DNA of 64,000 nt from Prevotella sp. (GTDB taxonomy: Bacteria; Bacteroidota; Bacteroidia; Bacteroidales; Bacteroidaceae), in the NCBI GenBank assembly GCA_015060535.1, contig SUYH01000002.1, forward strand, positions 124,001 to 188,000. Direction: 5' to 3'. Both the position numbers and the translations under genes were made by a program. A model generated the notes under the pieces. That model made no database searches and had not been told where the DNA came from. It worked only from the letters and a program-made list of their open reading frames with translations. Positions 27,339 through 36,722 of this stretch are shown in pieces (the stretch's first letter is position 1; the number at the start of each line of letters is the position of its first letter).

Positions 27339-29282
27339 TTATTTTACTGCTTGTTTCTTGACATACTCGATACCCAACTGGCGTGCTCGCTCAGCGTTGC
27401 GGTTTTGCTTCTTCTTTTTCTCCTTGTCGGGCTGTTGCTTAGTGATCTTTCCGGGCTTCTGCTGGTTAAGCTTGCGCTCTGTCAGATTCCACTGTAGCGT
27501 GAGATCGAACTTGGCCTTGGCCTCAATCTCACGGTTATAGTAGTACACCTCCTCTGGCTGGAGGTCGGCATCATAATTGCCGGTGTCCCACTTGCCGTTG
27601 CCATTACGGTCGACGAAGGCCCGACAATAGTAGGTTCCTGGTTTGATGTAGTAGAACTGGGCGGAGCCGTCGCTCTCCATCGGGGCTTCCTGTACCACCT
27701 TGTCGCTACCATCGAGCAACTGAGCAACCAGCTGTTTCGAGTCAGTACCACTCATCTTCATTTGCAAGGTGGCATATTCGTCCAGCGACTTCACCTTAAT
27801 ACCCTCCTTATAGGGCTTGGAGGCCAGTCCGTAGATATCTACGAAGGCTGCTGAGTCGATCTCCAGACTATACTCGGTATCCGGATGCCAGTCGACCACC
27901 ATCTCGTAACGCCGTAATATCGAATCGACCTTATGGAACTCGAAAGGTGCCCGATACCAAAGCGTATCAATCTTAGAGTAGAGGTGAATGGCTGCTGTGT
28001 CAAGATGGGCTAAAGGCGTGGGCGTCTCAAAGAACACACTCCGATTAGGATCCATCGACTGCGACACCTCATATTTCATTTCGAGGGGCTTCGCGGGATA
28101 GATACTGTCGTAAGGCTCTTCGCGCTTCTTTTTCTTCTCCTGCTCCTTTTGCCATTCCTCGAACTCTTTTTGCTTCTGCTTCAATCGCTTGGCATAGGGT
28201 GTCTTGGCCACCAGTTCGAGCGTGTCTATCTGAGTGACGAGTTTGCCCAGCGTATCCGTCATCAGATACTCCATCGACAGTTCCAGCGTGTCCTTATTAA
28301 CCAGCATGGTGTCACGAAGCCAGTAGGTCAGCGTGTCCTGCTTCGGTGTTGACTCCAAGATGAAAGCAGAGTCGGCATCAAAGTTCAAGCCACGCAGTAT
28401 CGGCAACTGCTTGTTGCCATAGCTGAAGTAGACACCTATGCGGTCAGGCTCCTTACGTTCCGTCTTCAACAGATAGCGGTCGGTCTGGACTTCCTGGAAA
28501 GCCAGCATCACGATATCGTCGGGATAGAAATGGGTGTAAGGCACCTGTAGAATATTGTCGATATGCAGCGAGTCTCGCCAGATGGTGTCCTGACGGATGT
28601 CGGGACCTGCCGTAGGCTTGTAGGTCTGGTGTGAGAAGGCTATCATCTCGCTCTTCTGCGAGAACATAAAGTTAGCGTCCATATCTTGCAGGGCATAGAC
28701 ACGATATTCGCCTGGGGCCACACCACGAATACAGAAACGTCCTCTGCCATCAGTACGGGCAATACGCAGCAAGGGCTTGGTGCGGAAAGCAGAGTCAGCC
28801 AGGTCGGCATACAGACCAACGCTGATGCCCTTGACAGGCTCCAGGTTAGAAGCATCAAGAACGTAGCCGGCAACCTCGAAGGTGTCTATCTGTTCGCCCG
28901 TTGAGAAGGTGTAGGTATAGTTACCCATCGGGTTACCCTCGTTGTTATCGCTGATGGCATCGCTGAAATCCACCGTATATGTGGTGTTGGGAATCAGCGT
29001 GTCTTGCAACTCAATCACTATCTTCCTTCCTGTAGCCTTGATTTCTGGCATCTCCAACTGTGGAGGCGACACAATCACGTTCTGTGTGGGGTCTGCCAAC
29101 TTGATAAACTCATCGAAATAGATGGTCATCTTCTTCTGCTTAACATTGGTAGCTTGCTCGGCAGGAGTGCTATACAACACGCGTGGCGGATCATCGTCAT
29201 ACCAGCCACCATCGGGCGAACCCATTCTGGCACACGAGGCGACAACAACGGCTATCAGGAATATATAGAGGATTTTCTTCAT
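27339..29282 (-). CDS. Ig-like (Big_5) domain lipoprotein
   Basis: A 647-residue lipoprotein (lipobox VVVASC at about 12-17). Residues 30-130 form a Big_5 Ig-like domain (PPRVLYSTPAEQATNV, ITIYFDEFIKL-type strands, TYTVDFSDAISDNNEGNP). A carboxypeptidase-like regulatory fold follows (VAGYVLDASNLEPVKGISVGLY). A Lys/Glu-rich helical stretch lies around 365-395, and the C-terminus is highly basic (KKKKQNRNAERARQ). This is a widespread Bacteroidetes surface or envelope protein without a defined role. It overlaps the GH3 gene by 4 bases. Confidence 0.85.
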   Translation of the reverse strand: MKKILYIFLIAVVVASCARMGSPDGGWYDDDPPRVLYSTPAEQATNVKQKKMTIYFDEFIKLADPTQNVIVSPPQLEMPEIKATGRKIVIELQDTLIPNTTYTVDFSDAISDNNEGNPMGNYTYTFSTGEQIDTFEVAGYVLDASNLEPVKGISVGLYADLADSAFRTKPLLRIARTDGRGRFCIRGVAPGEYRVYALQDMDANFMFSQKSEMIAFSHQTYKPTAGPDIRQDTIWRDSLHIDNILQVPYTHFYPDDIVMLAFQEVQTDRYLLKTERKEPDRIGVYFSYGNKQLPILRGLNFDADSAFILESTPKQDTLTYWLRDTMLVNKDTLELSMEYLMTDTLGKLVTQIDTLELVAKTPYAKRLKQKQKEFEEWQKEQEKKKKREEPYDSIYPAKPLEMKYEVSQSMDPNRSVFFETPTPLAHLDTAAIHLYSKIDTLWYRAPFEFHKVDSILRRYEMVVDWHPDTEYSLEIDSAAFVDIYGLASKPYKEGIKVKSLDEYATLQMKMSGTDSKQLVAQLLDGSDKVVQEAPMESDGSAQFYYIKPGTYYCRAFVDRNGNGKWDTGNYDADLQPEEVYYYNREIEAKAKFDLTLQWNLTERKLNQQKPGKITKQQPDKEKKKKQNRNAERARQLGIEYVKKQAVK

Positions 29283-30772
29283 TTGTTCAATGCTAACAAT
29301 TGGTCAATATGTTCACGCGTATTACTAAGTCGCGGCACCTTATGCTGGCCACCCAGCTTGCCGCGTTGCTTCAACCAGTCGTTGAAGAGTCCCTGACGGG
29401 CTTTCACGATTTCCAAAGGTTGCAGCGTGATATCCTTGTATCGCTTGGCCTCGTAGTCGCTGTTGACCTCCTGCAGCTTCTGATCCAACAGACGGGCAAA
29501 CAGCTGCAAGTCCTCAGGCTCACGCGAGAATTCGATGAGCCACTGATGACGACACTTCGCATTGGCATCCATGAAGACTGGGGCTGCAGTATATTCCATC
29601 ACCTCGGCACCTGTCTGCTCGCAAGCATAAGCCAGTCCCTGCTCGGCATTGTCAACAATCAGTTCCTCGCCAAAGGCATTGATAAAGCTCTTGGTGCGAC
29701 CTGAGATGACGAACTTATAAGGATTGGTGGAGGTGAAGCGAACGGTGTCGCCTATCATATAGCGCCATAGTCCGCATGAGGTAGAAATCAACATCGCGTA
29801 GTTCTTATCCTTCTCGACACCCCACAACGGAACGATATCGCCACCTTCCATTGGTTGGAACTCGTAGAACACGCCATAGTCAAGCATCAGCAGCATCGCC
29901 TTGTCTGCGGGGTCGTCCTGCAAACCGAAGAAGCCCTCGGAGGCATTATAGGTCTCCATATAATGCATGTTAGGCGAGGTTATCAGTTGCTCATACTGCT
30001 TACGGTAAGGCGTAAAGGCCACTCCGCCGTGGAAGAATACTTCCAGATTGGGCCATACCTCCTCCAAGTGCGTCTTTCCCGTGATTTCCATCATGCAGTT
30101 CAGAACGGAGAGCATCCACGAAGGCACACCGCTGATATTCGTCACGTTCTTGTTCATGGCTTCACGGGCTATGCGCTCACGCTTGATTTCAAAGTCGGAC
30201 AACAGCGCTGTCTCTTTCTTCGGAACACGCACCAGATTGGCCAACGGGTTGATATTCTCAATCAGGATGGCACTCAGGTCGCCCACCAGAGAACCAGGCA
30301 GGTTATAGTTGGGCGCATGACTGCCACCCAGTATCAGAGCGCGTCCGTCGAACAGACGGCTATGGGGGTTGTTGCGAAGATAGAGGGCTACGGAGTCGAA
30401 ACCACCCGCATAATGAATCTTCTGCAGGCCTTCCTGACTGACGGGAATGAACTTCGACTTGTCATTCGTGGTGCCACTCGACTTGGCATACCACTTTACA
30501 CGACCTGGCCATAGCACATTCTTCTCACCTTGTCGCATACGGTCTATCTGTACCTTCAGCTCCTCATAGGTGTTGACAGGATTGTATCTCACAAAATCCT
30601 CATAACCTTTAGTGGTGGCAAAAGCATGCTCACGTCCATATTCTGTATCCTTGGCGGAATGAATCAAATGTTCCAGCACTGCCCGTTGCAATGCCTCTCC
30701 CCCACTCTGATGCTTCTCCAAAGCCTTCTGACGAGGCTCAAAAACCTTTCTTATAATCTGAGTAAAACTCAT
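29279..30772 (-). CDS. GH3 auxin-responsive-promoter family acyl-adenylate ligase-like protein
   Basis: I take the ATG at 30772, giving 497 residues; an in-frame ATG at 30796 lies within the -7 region. YAKSSGTTNDKSKFIPVS is the adenylate-forming motif A1, METYNASEGFFGLQ motif A2 and MIGDTVRF motif A3. Plant GH3 enzymes couple hormones to amino acids; the substrate of bacterial members is largely unknown. The ATGA overlap with the lipoprotein gene suggests a shared envelope role. Confidence 0.87.
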   Translation of the reverse strand: MSFTQIIRKVFEPRQKALEKHQSGGEALQRAVLEHLIHSAKDTEYGREHAFATTKGYEDFVRYNPVNTYEELKVQIDRMRQGEKNVLWPGRVKWYAKSSGTTNDKSKFIPVSQEGLQKIHYAGGFDSVALYLRNNPHSRLFDGRALILGGSHAPNYNLPGSLVGDLSAILIENINPLANLVRVPKKETALLSDFEIKRERIAREAMNKNVTNISGVPSWMLSVLNCMMEITGKTHLEEVWPNLEVFFHGGVAFTPYRKQYEQLITSPNMHYMETYNASEGFFGLQDDPADKAMLLMLDYGVFYEFQPMEGGDIVPLWGVEKDKNYAMLISTSCGLWRYMIGDTVRFTSTNPYKFVISGRTKSFINAFGEELIVDNAEQGLAYACEQTGAEVMEYTAAPVFMDANAKCRHQWLIEFSREPEDLQLFARLLDQKLQEVNSDYEAKRYKDITLQPLEIVKARQGLFNDWLKQRGKLGGQHKVPRLSNTREHIDQLLALNK

Positions 30773-30793
30773 GTCGTTGCGAAATTTTGCTTG

Positions 30794-30801
30794 CAAAATT
30801 A
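30794..30801 (-). promoter_or_regulatory. -7 box upstream of the GH3-like gene
   Basis: TAATTTTG on the minus strand, about 22 bases before the chosen ATG at 30772. A matching -33 box is not clear. Confidence 0.5.
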
Positions 30802-30891
30802 CACAAAACCATCGTAACGGATGAAGAAATTACATTTTTTTATATAATAAGTCTATCAGAAGGCTTGCATGATTACCCTTCTGTCCTCCTA

Positions 30892-32064
30892 TCACTTGCC
30901 AGAAAGGTGCAGACGGAGACCAAATTCGATAGAAGGCGCCAAGGGATGTTCTTTATAATAATGCTCGAAAGAGGTGCCGTCGTGAAAATAATAGCCCAAC
31001 GAGGGTTGCAGGTAAATACCCACCAGAGGCGTAATGGCATATTCTGCACCTGCAGAGGCATTGACAGACCATTGCCAGGGCTTTTCGTTCAGACACTTCT
31101 GAAGCATGGCAGAGCCTGAGAGGTAGAAGCTGAAACCACTCGTTTTCCAGAACAGCCACGAGAGACCCACAGGAATTCCCAGATAGTGCAACTTCTGTTC
31201 TCTATAGACGTTTGGATAGAGGGGTTTGCTGAACTCTGAATAAAGATAGGTATAGTTGACACCTGTCAGCAATGCCAAGCAGGCATTCAGCTGATAATGC
31301 ACACTAAGTCCCAAGGTGACAGGCATACGATGTTTTGCCTCAACATCGTATGTCGTAGAGGAGGGAATTGGCTGAGTAGTGCTATTCACACCAGGATCAT
31401 AATATTCACTATCATACACATAACTGTGCCCCATACTGCTTTTACCAGTAGAAGCCAACAATCCACCCGAGGCGTTCAGTCCGACAGACCATTGGTTGCG
31501 AGACTTAGGGGCTGAGAGTTGTTTGGTTGGATGATGGGCTGTATAATGTTGTTCTTCTGAATGCTGTTGACGATGGGTCATTACAGAAGTCTGCTGGGGT
31601 GTTTCTGCTGCAACCTGTTGCGCTGCTGTTTCCTCTGTATCCTGTGGAGATGATGTTTTCTCCGTATTTTGATGAGATGATGTTTCCTCTGCAACTTGCG
31701 AAGTTGTATCTCCGGCTATCTTCGGAGAAACCTGGGTGTGGTTACGTTGAGGACTGTCTGCAAGCGCCAACGGTTGGTTATCAGTACTTTCTGTTTTCGT
31801 CATAGGAACCTCTTGCTCCTGAGGCATTTGAGCAACCTGAGGGAACGATTCGTCCTGAGGAAACTGATAGAGGACAAAGAATCCTACGAGGGCTAAGACC
31901 AAGGCAGCAACTATCCAATACCAACGCTTGATGGTAACAGTTTTAGAGACTGGATTCTCCTGAAGACCCATCTCGCTGCTGATGCCTTCCCACAGTCCGG
32001 CAGGCGGAGCCATTTTGTGACCCTCCAGCTTTTGCTTCATATCGGTTGTCCAGTTTTCTTTCAT
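30892..32064 (-). CDS. Anti-sigma-like protein fused to an outer-membrane beta-barrel domain
   Basis: A 390-residue protein. Residues 1-45 resemble the cytoplasmic start of Bacteroidetes anti-sigma proteins (MAPPAGLWEGI). A single membrane helix follows (about 47-68), then a Gln/Thr/Glu-rich linker with imperfect repeats (about 75-175), and a C-terminal beta-barrel-like domain (LGLSVHYQLNACLALLTGVNYTY ... GVYLQPSLGYYF). It starts with an ATGA overlap behind an ECF sigma gene. A direct inner-to-outer membrane link is physically odd and discussed under findings. Confidence 0.8.
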   Translation of the reverse strand: MKENWTTDMKQKLEGHKMAPPAGLWEGISSEMGLQENPVSKTVTIKRWYWIVAALVLALVGFFVLYQFPQDESFPQVAQMPQEQEVPMTKTESTDNQPLALADSPQRNHTQVSPKIAGDTTSQVAEETSSHQNTEKTSSPQDTEETAAQQVAAETPQQTSVMTHRQQHSEEQHYTAHHPTKQLSAPKSRNQWSVGLNASGGLLASTGKSSMGHSYVYDSEYYDPGVNSTTQPIPSSTTYDVEAKHRMPVTLGLSVHYQLNACLALLTGVNYTYLYSEFSKPLYPNVYREQKLHYLGIPVGLSWLFWKTSGFSFYLSGSAMLQKCLNEKPWQWSVNASAGAEYAITPLVGIYLQPSLGYYFHDGTSFEHYYKEHPLAPSIEFGLRLHLSGK

Positions 32065-32606
32065 TGCTTGTCCTTAGTTAAATCCTTGATTCTCTTTGCC
32101 AATAGCTTCTTTGCGTAATAGAGTTGAGAGGCTGAGGTACTTTCCTTGATGCCTAACAGGCTGGCTATCTGCCGATGGGAGTAGTTCTCAAACACGTAGA
32201 GGTTTAACACCATTCTATATCCGTCGGGCAGTTCGCTGATAAGCTGGTGTAGCTCGTCGGGTGAAATCCGCTCTGTATCAGGGCTTGCGCTTTCCTCATC
32301 TATCTCGTCAGCTGTCTGGTCCTGCTCTACAAACAGCAACTTCTTCCTGTTTCTCAAGAACGCGAGTGCCTCGTTGGCTACCACCTGTTTCATCCACGCC
32401 TTGAAGGCACTCTCATTTCTGTATTCGAAGGTTGGTATCGACGTGAATATTTTCACGAAACTGTTCTGTAGCACGTCCTTCGCATCGTCCTCTGAAGGCA
32501 CATATCGGTAGCAGACCGATGAGAGCTCTTCAACGTATAGCTGATAGAGCTGACTCATCGCCCTTTGGTCACTTTTCCGTATGCGCTCAACGAGTTGTTC
32601 GACCAT
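32061..32606 (-). CDS. ECF-type RNA polymerase sigma factor
   Basis: A 181-residue sigma-70 family protein. Region 2 (MSQLYQLYVEELSSVCYRY, DAKDVLQNSFVKIFT) and region 4 with its HTH (LPDGYRMVLNLYVFENYSHRQIASLLGI) are clear, with an acidic linker between them. It directs polymerase to a small regulon in response to an envelope signal. The stop overlaps the start of the anti-sigma-like gene (ATGA), the normal sigma/anti-sigma pairing. Confidence 0.93.
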   Translation of the reverse strand: MVEQLVERIRKSDQRAMSQLYQLYVEELSSVCYRYVPSEDDAKDVLQNSFVKIFTSIPTFEYRNESAFKAWMKQVVANEALAFLRNRKKLLFVEQDQTADEIDEESASPDTERISPDELHQLISELPDGYRMVLNLYVFENYSHRQIASLLGIKESTSASQLYYAKKLLAKRIKDLTKDKQ

Positions 32607-32710
32607 CTTTATTCCTAACGTTCTACTTTAATAATCCAAAAATACGCAAATCTTGTATGGTTTCACTTATTTTTTATATTCTTTAACGTATTATCATACA
32701 AGATTATGAT

Positions 32711-32718
32711 TATCTTTG
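32711..32718 (+). promoter_or_regulatory. -7 box of the serpin gene
   Basis: TATCTTTG at 32711-32718, with no clear -33 box. It fits transcription starting near 32725, upstream of both possible serpin ATG codons. Confidence 0.5.
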
Positions 32719-32740
32719 CATTCTAAAGGCAGAAACATCA

Positions 32741-34072
32741 ATGGAAACGAATATGAAAAAAAGTCTTTTATCTGCATTTATCTTAATGGCAACAAGCAGC
32801 TTCATGCTGTCGTGCTCCTCATCGTCTGCTACTGAAGAGGAGGATTTGGGAGAATCCAAGAAAATTGTCAACATGCTGTCAGAGCCACAACCCATCCAAC
32901 TGACGGCAGAACAGAAAGTGTTTGCCAATGACAACAACCAGTTCACGCTGAACTTCCTGAAGACGGTGAACGAGGTGGACCAGAGTGGCAAGAGCTTTAT
33001 CTACTCACCACTCAGTATCACCTATGTATTAGGGATGGTGAACGATGCTGCCACAGGAGATACTGAGAAGGAACTGGAGCAGACCTTAGGCTTCCACAAA
33101 GGTGGCATCAAGGCCGTAAACGAATATTGCAAGAAACTGATAGAGGGTCTGCCAAAAGTAGATAATAAGGTGACGCTGGATATTGCCAATGCCATTTTCC
33201 TGAATAAGGACTATACCTTGAAACAACAGTTCCAGCAGGATATGCAGAACTATTACGATGCGAAGGCTGAAGCACTCGACTTCTCATCGCCACAAACGCT
33301 TGAGCACATCAACGGATGGTGCAACGACAAGACAAAGGGCATGATTCCAAAGATTCTGAATGATATTAATCCTGAGATGGTGTCATATCTGCTGAATGCC
33401 ATCTACTTCAAGGCTGACTGGGCTTCGAAGTTCGACCCAAAGAATACGAAGGAAGAAACCTTTACTACTGAGAAAGGTAGCACCACACTCCCCATGATGC
33501 ACCAGAACGTGCTGATTAGCTATCTGAAAACCAACACTTACTCTGCCGTCATCTTACCTTACGGTTCTGGTCTCTGGAACATGACGGTGCTGTTGCCTGA
33601 GGAGGGAAAGACCACAGACGATGTGATTAAGGAGCTTGCAGAGAGTAGTACAGTGAATAATCCAGGCTGGTGCGAAACGGGAGGAAACTATTTCCAGGGA
33701 TACGAAGTAGACCTGAAGCTGCCTCGCTTTGAAACGGATTCTGACACAGACAAGCTTGGCATCAAGGATGGTCTCGTAGGGCTGATGAAGAACATGGGCA
33801 TCAACTTGGCTTTCGATTCATACTTAGCTGAGATTCCCAATATGTGTAATGCACCTGTCTATATTGCGATGATGAGACAAAAAGCAAAGATAAAGGTGAA
33901 TGAGGAAGGCTCTGAGGCAGCGGCTGTCACCGTAGCAGGAATGGATTTATTGTCAGCTGGACCTATGGAATATCCCAAGGCCACGTTCCATGCCAACCGT
34001 CCCTTCGTCTATGTTATCAGCGAAGCATCCTCTAGCGTTATCCTCTTTGTAGGAAAGTTTACCGGCATCTGA
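32741..34072 (+). CDS. Serpin (serine protease inhibitor) lipoprotein
   Basis: A 443-residue serpin with a lipobox (SFMLSCSSS), so it is probably displayed on the cell surface. The family fold is intact: FIYSPLSITYVLGMVNDAA, a breach/hinge KVNEEGSEAAAVTVAG and the C-terminal FHANRPFVYVISEASSSVILFVGKF. The reactive loop after the hinge (GMDLLSAGPMEYP) is short on consensus, so the target protease cannot be predicted. A second ATG at 32753 would give a more typical MKK signal peptide start. Gut Bacteroidetes serpins probably protect against host or competing bacterial proteases. Confidence 0.92.
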   Translation: METNMKKSLLSAFILMATSSFMLSCSSSSATEEEDLGESKKIVNMLSEPQPIQLTAEQKVFANDNNQFTLNFLKTVNEVDQSGKSFIYSPLSITYVLGMVNDAATGDTEKELEQTLGFHKGGIKAVNEYCKKLIEGLPKVDNKVTLDIANAIFLNKDYTLKQQFQQDMQNYYDAKAEALDFSSPQTLEHINGWCNDKTKGMIPKILNDINPEMVSYLLNAIYFKADWASKFDPKNTKEETFTTEKGSTTLPMMHQNVLISYLKTNTYSAVILPYGSGLWNMTVLLPEEGKTTDDVIKELAESSTVNNPGWCETGGNYFQGYEVDLKLPRFETDSDTDKLGIKDGLVGLMKNMGINLAFDSYLAEIPNMCNAPVYIAMMRQKAKIKVNEEGSEAAAVTVAGMDLLSAGPMEYPKATFHANRPFVYVISEASSSVILFVGKFTGI

Positions 34073-34179
34073 ATAGTTCCTGCATTTAGTATTAAGGGTA
34101 ACAGGGGAAAAGACCCGAGGGAACAAGGAAAGAATAACGTAGTAGCAGGGAAAAACATAGGATGCAACCTGATTCGGCC

Positions 34180-34232
34180 GCCCGCCCACATTAATAAGGG
34201 CGGGCGCCCTTATATCTTGGAGCACCCGCCCT
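34180..34232. terminator. GC-rich palindromes between serpin and rnc
   Basis: GCCCGCCC (34180-34187) and GGGCGGGC (34198-34205) form an 8-bp stem. The second arm also pairs with the following AAGGGC-GGGC-GCCCTT, and a further CCCGCCCTTATATA copy follows at 34225. Placed between convergent genes, these may end both transcripts. T-runs are weak. Confidence 0.45.
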
Positions 34233-34293
34233 TATATATTCGAGCGGCTGGCAAAACCCGATTTTTTATCCTTCCAGACCTTTTTTCCAGCTA

Positions 34294-35355
34294 TCAGGCT
34301 TCTGCAAAGGCAGCTGCCTCGGCCTCGGCGATGATTTCCTCGCGGGTTTTTGCACGAGGTGTAGCTGTGATATCATCAAGAGAGAAGTCGTCGTCCTGTT
34401 CTGTTTTTTCCTCCTTGGTTGGTTGAGGATTTTTCGCAACATACTGAACAGCAGGGACTTCGGGCTCCTGCTCGATGATGCGCTCGACCTCTGGTCGCTT
34501 GCTACTGGAAAGACGCAAGAAGTTCTGCTGTTCCTGCTCTGGATCTGGGACACACATCACGGGTTCTTCTTCCATCTTGGTACGATCCGCCTTGGCAGCA
34601 AAGACCGCATCGATGAACTGAGGCTCACGACGCAGGCGCTGTAGAGTATCCTTAGAAGCATTCTGCTGACTCTCTTTCTTGGAATAGCCCGTTCCTACAC
34701 AACCCTCCAGTCCTTCGATGAACACCTGGGTGGTGAAAACAGGACTCTTGTTCTCGTCACGCTCTTGTTTGATCTCGCGGAACTCCATCTTGACGCGGTT
34801 CTTCTGGCTCCACTCCAACAGCTTCGACTTGAAGTTAACCTCCTTGTAAGCCACCTTGTCTATATTAATCAGATGAGCCAGAATGCGCTTTTCCATGAAT
34901 CGCATACAGGCATCATAGCCTCGATCCAGATAGATGGCGCCTACCAATGCCTCAAAGGCATTGCCATTCATATAGCTGTTGTGGGAGGTATTATGACCTG
35001 CCGACTTGATGAGTTCGCCAATGCCCATCTCCTTAGCCAGTTTGCCTAAGGTATCACGACTAACGAGTTTTGAACGGGTATTGGTCAAAAAACCTTCGCG
35101 TTTGCCCTCAAAATGACGGAACACGATATCACCCACTACAGCATCCAAGATAGCATCGCCAAGGAACTCCAGTCGCTCGTTGTTAACAGGACGTCCTTTC
35201 TCGTTGCGCTTGGAAGCACTTTTATGGAGTAGTGCTTGCTTGTAGAAGGTGATATCGTGGGGATAGAACCCCAGGATATCATAGAGAGCAGAAAAAAGCT
35301 CCTTCTCCTGGCGGAAAGGGAGCTTTATGCGATCAATGATGTCGTTAACCCACAT
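34294..35355 (-). CDS. rnc: Ribonuclease III
   Basis: A 353-residue RNase III, which cuts double-stranded RNA (rRNA precursors, regulatory duplexes). The catalytic signature NERLEFLGDAILDAVVG is intact and a double-stranded RNA-binding domain follows (residues about 175-245). The protein is longer than the usual 220-250 residues: the last 105 residues form an acidic, low-complexity tail. Its start overlaps the end of fabF by 11 bases. acpP-fabF-rnc is a common gene order. Confidence 0.95.
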   Translation of the reverse strand: MWVNDIIDRIKLPFRQEKELFSALYDILGFYPHDITFYKQALLHKSASKRNEKGRPVNNERLEFLGDAILDAVVGDIVFRHFEGKREGFLTNTRSKLVSRDTLGKLAKEMGIGELIKSAGHNTSHNSYMNGNAFEALVGAIYLDRGYDACMRFMEKRILAHLINIDKVAYKEVNFKSKLLEWSQKNRVKMEFREIKQERDENKSPVFTTQVFIEGLEGCVGTGYSKKESQQNASKDTLQRLRREPQFIDAVFAAKADRTKMEEEPVMCVPDPEQEQQNFLRLSSSKRPEVERIIEQEPEVPAVQYVAKNPQPTKEEKTEQDDDFSLDDITATPRAKTREEIIAEAEAAAFAEA

Positions 35356-36607
35356 ACTTTTTAAACACTACGCAGGCATTGTGACCACCAAATCCGAAGG
35401 TATTGCTGAGACCAGCACGAACCTCACGCTTCTGAGCCTTGTTGAAGGTGAAGTTGAGGTTGTAGTCAATCTCCTCGTCCTTATCGTCGTCCTCGTGGTT
35501 GATGGTGGGAGGAACGATATCGTTCTGGACAGCCAGAACGGTAGCCATAGCCTCAACAGCACCAGCAGCACCCAGCAGGTGACCAGTCATTGACTTGGTT
35601 GACGAGATGTTCAACTTGAAGGCTGCATCGCCGAACACGTCCTTGATGGCCTTGGCCTCAGAGATGTCACCCACATGGGTAGAAGTACCGTGAACGTTGA
35701 TATAGTCAATGTCCTCAGGTTTCATGCCTGCATCCTCCAGTGCATTCTGCATCACGAGCTTAGCACCAAGACCCTCGGGGTGAGAAGCGGTAATGTGGTG
35801 AGCATCAGCGCTCATACCAGCACCAACCATCTCTGCATAGATCTTAGCACCGCGAGCCTTAGCGTGCTCCAGTTCCTCAAGAATCAGACAGCCTGCGCCC
35901 TCGCCCATGATGAAACCATCACGACTAGCGCTGAACGGACGGCTAGCCTTCTCGGGCTCGTCATTGCGGGTAGACAGGGCTTTCATGGCATTGAAACCAC
36001 CAACACCCGTCTCGCAGACAGCAGCCTCAGCACCACCAGCAACGATAGCGTTGGCCTTACCCAGACGAATCAGATTGAAGGCGTCAGCCAATGCGTTCGA
36101 TGAAGAAGCACAAGCAGATGCGGTGATGTAGTTGGGGCCGTGGAAACCGTACATGATAGAAATCTGACCTGCTGCGATATCAGCAATCATCTTGGGGATG
36201 AAGAAAGGATTGAACTTTGGTCCGTCCTCACGATGAGCACCATAATAGGTGACCTCTTCCTCGAAGGTTTTAATACCACCGATACCTACACCATAGACAA
36301 CACCAATGCGGTTCTTGTCCTCTGCCTCAAGGTCCATGCCTGAGTCCTGAACGGCCTGCATGGCAGCAATGATGGCCAGCTGAGTGTAGCGGTCCATCTT
36401 GCGAGCCTCCTTGCGGTCGATATATGCGTTGACATCCAAGTTCTTCACCTCACAAGCAAATTGGGTCTTGAACTTAGAAGCATCGAAAAGTGTAATAGGC
36501 GCAGCACCACTCTTACCTGCCAACATGGCCTCCCAAGTCTCCTTAGGAGTATTTCCAAGTGGCGTAACGGCACCCATGCCTGTTACTACTACTCTTTTTA
36601 ATTCCAT
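35345..36607 (-). CDS. fabF: 3-oxoacyl-[acyl-carrier-protein] synthase II (FabF)
   Basis: A 420-residue ketoacyl-ACP synthase II that elongates fatty acids. The active-site Cys is in ASACASSSNALADA, and the two His are in NVHGTSTHVGD and NTFGFGGHNA, with KSMTGHLLGAAG before the second. The correct start is the ATG at 36607 (MELKRVVVTGMGAV); an in-frame ATG at 36670 would add an artificial 21 residues read from an AT-rich octamer repeat. Together with acpP and rnc it forms one operon. Confidence 0.96.
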   Translation of the reverse strand: MELKRVVVTGMGAVTPLGNTPKETWEAMLAGKSGAAPITLFDASKFKTQFACEVKNLDVNAYIDRKEARKMDRYTQLAIIAAMQAVQDSGMDLEAEDKNRIGVVYGVGIGGIKTFEEEVTYYGAHREDGPKFNPFFIPKMIADIAAGQISIMYGFHGPNYITASACASSSNALADAFNLIRLGKANAIVAGGAEAAVCETGVGGFNAMKALSTRNDEPEKASRPFSASRDGFIMGEGAGCLILEELEHAKARGAKIYAEMVGAGMSADAHHITASHPEGLGAKLVMQNALEDAGMKPEDIDYINVHGTSTHVGDISEAKAIKDVFGDAAFKLNISSTKSMTGHLLGAAGAVEAMATVLAVQNDIVPPTINHEDDDKDEEIDYNLNFTFNKAQKREVRAGLSNTFGFGGHNACVVFKKYVG

Positions 36608-36620
36608 AATTAAAAGAAAA

Positions 36621-36712
36621 ATTGAAGAATTGAAAAATTGAAGAATTGAAAAATTGAAGAAAAATAGCATGAAGCCAGAACTTCAATTTTTCAAACCTTC
36701 AATTCTTCAATC
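36621..36712. repeat. Inverted octamer repeats between fabF and acpP
   Basis: Five 8-bp units ATTGAA(G/A)A (36621-36660) face an inverted set (CTTCAATTTTTC, CCTTCAATTCTTCAA, 36680-36710). The transcript between acpP and fabF can therefore form a long A/U-rich hairpin that may set the ratio of the two proteins or stabilise the acpP end. Confidence 0.7.
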
Positions 36713-36722
36713 CTAACAAATA

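Noticed and set aside
36608..36670. 21-residue N-terminal extension of FabF
   Set aside because: It is translated from an AT-rich octamer repeat; FabF proteins start at MELKRVVVTG.
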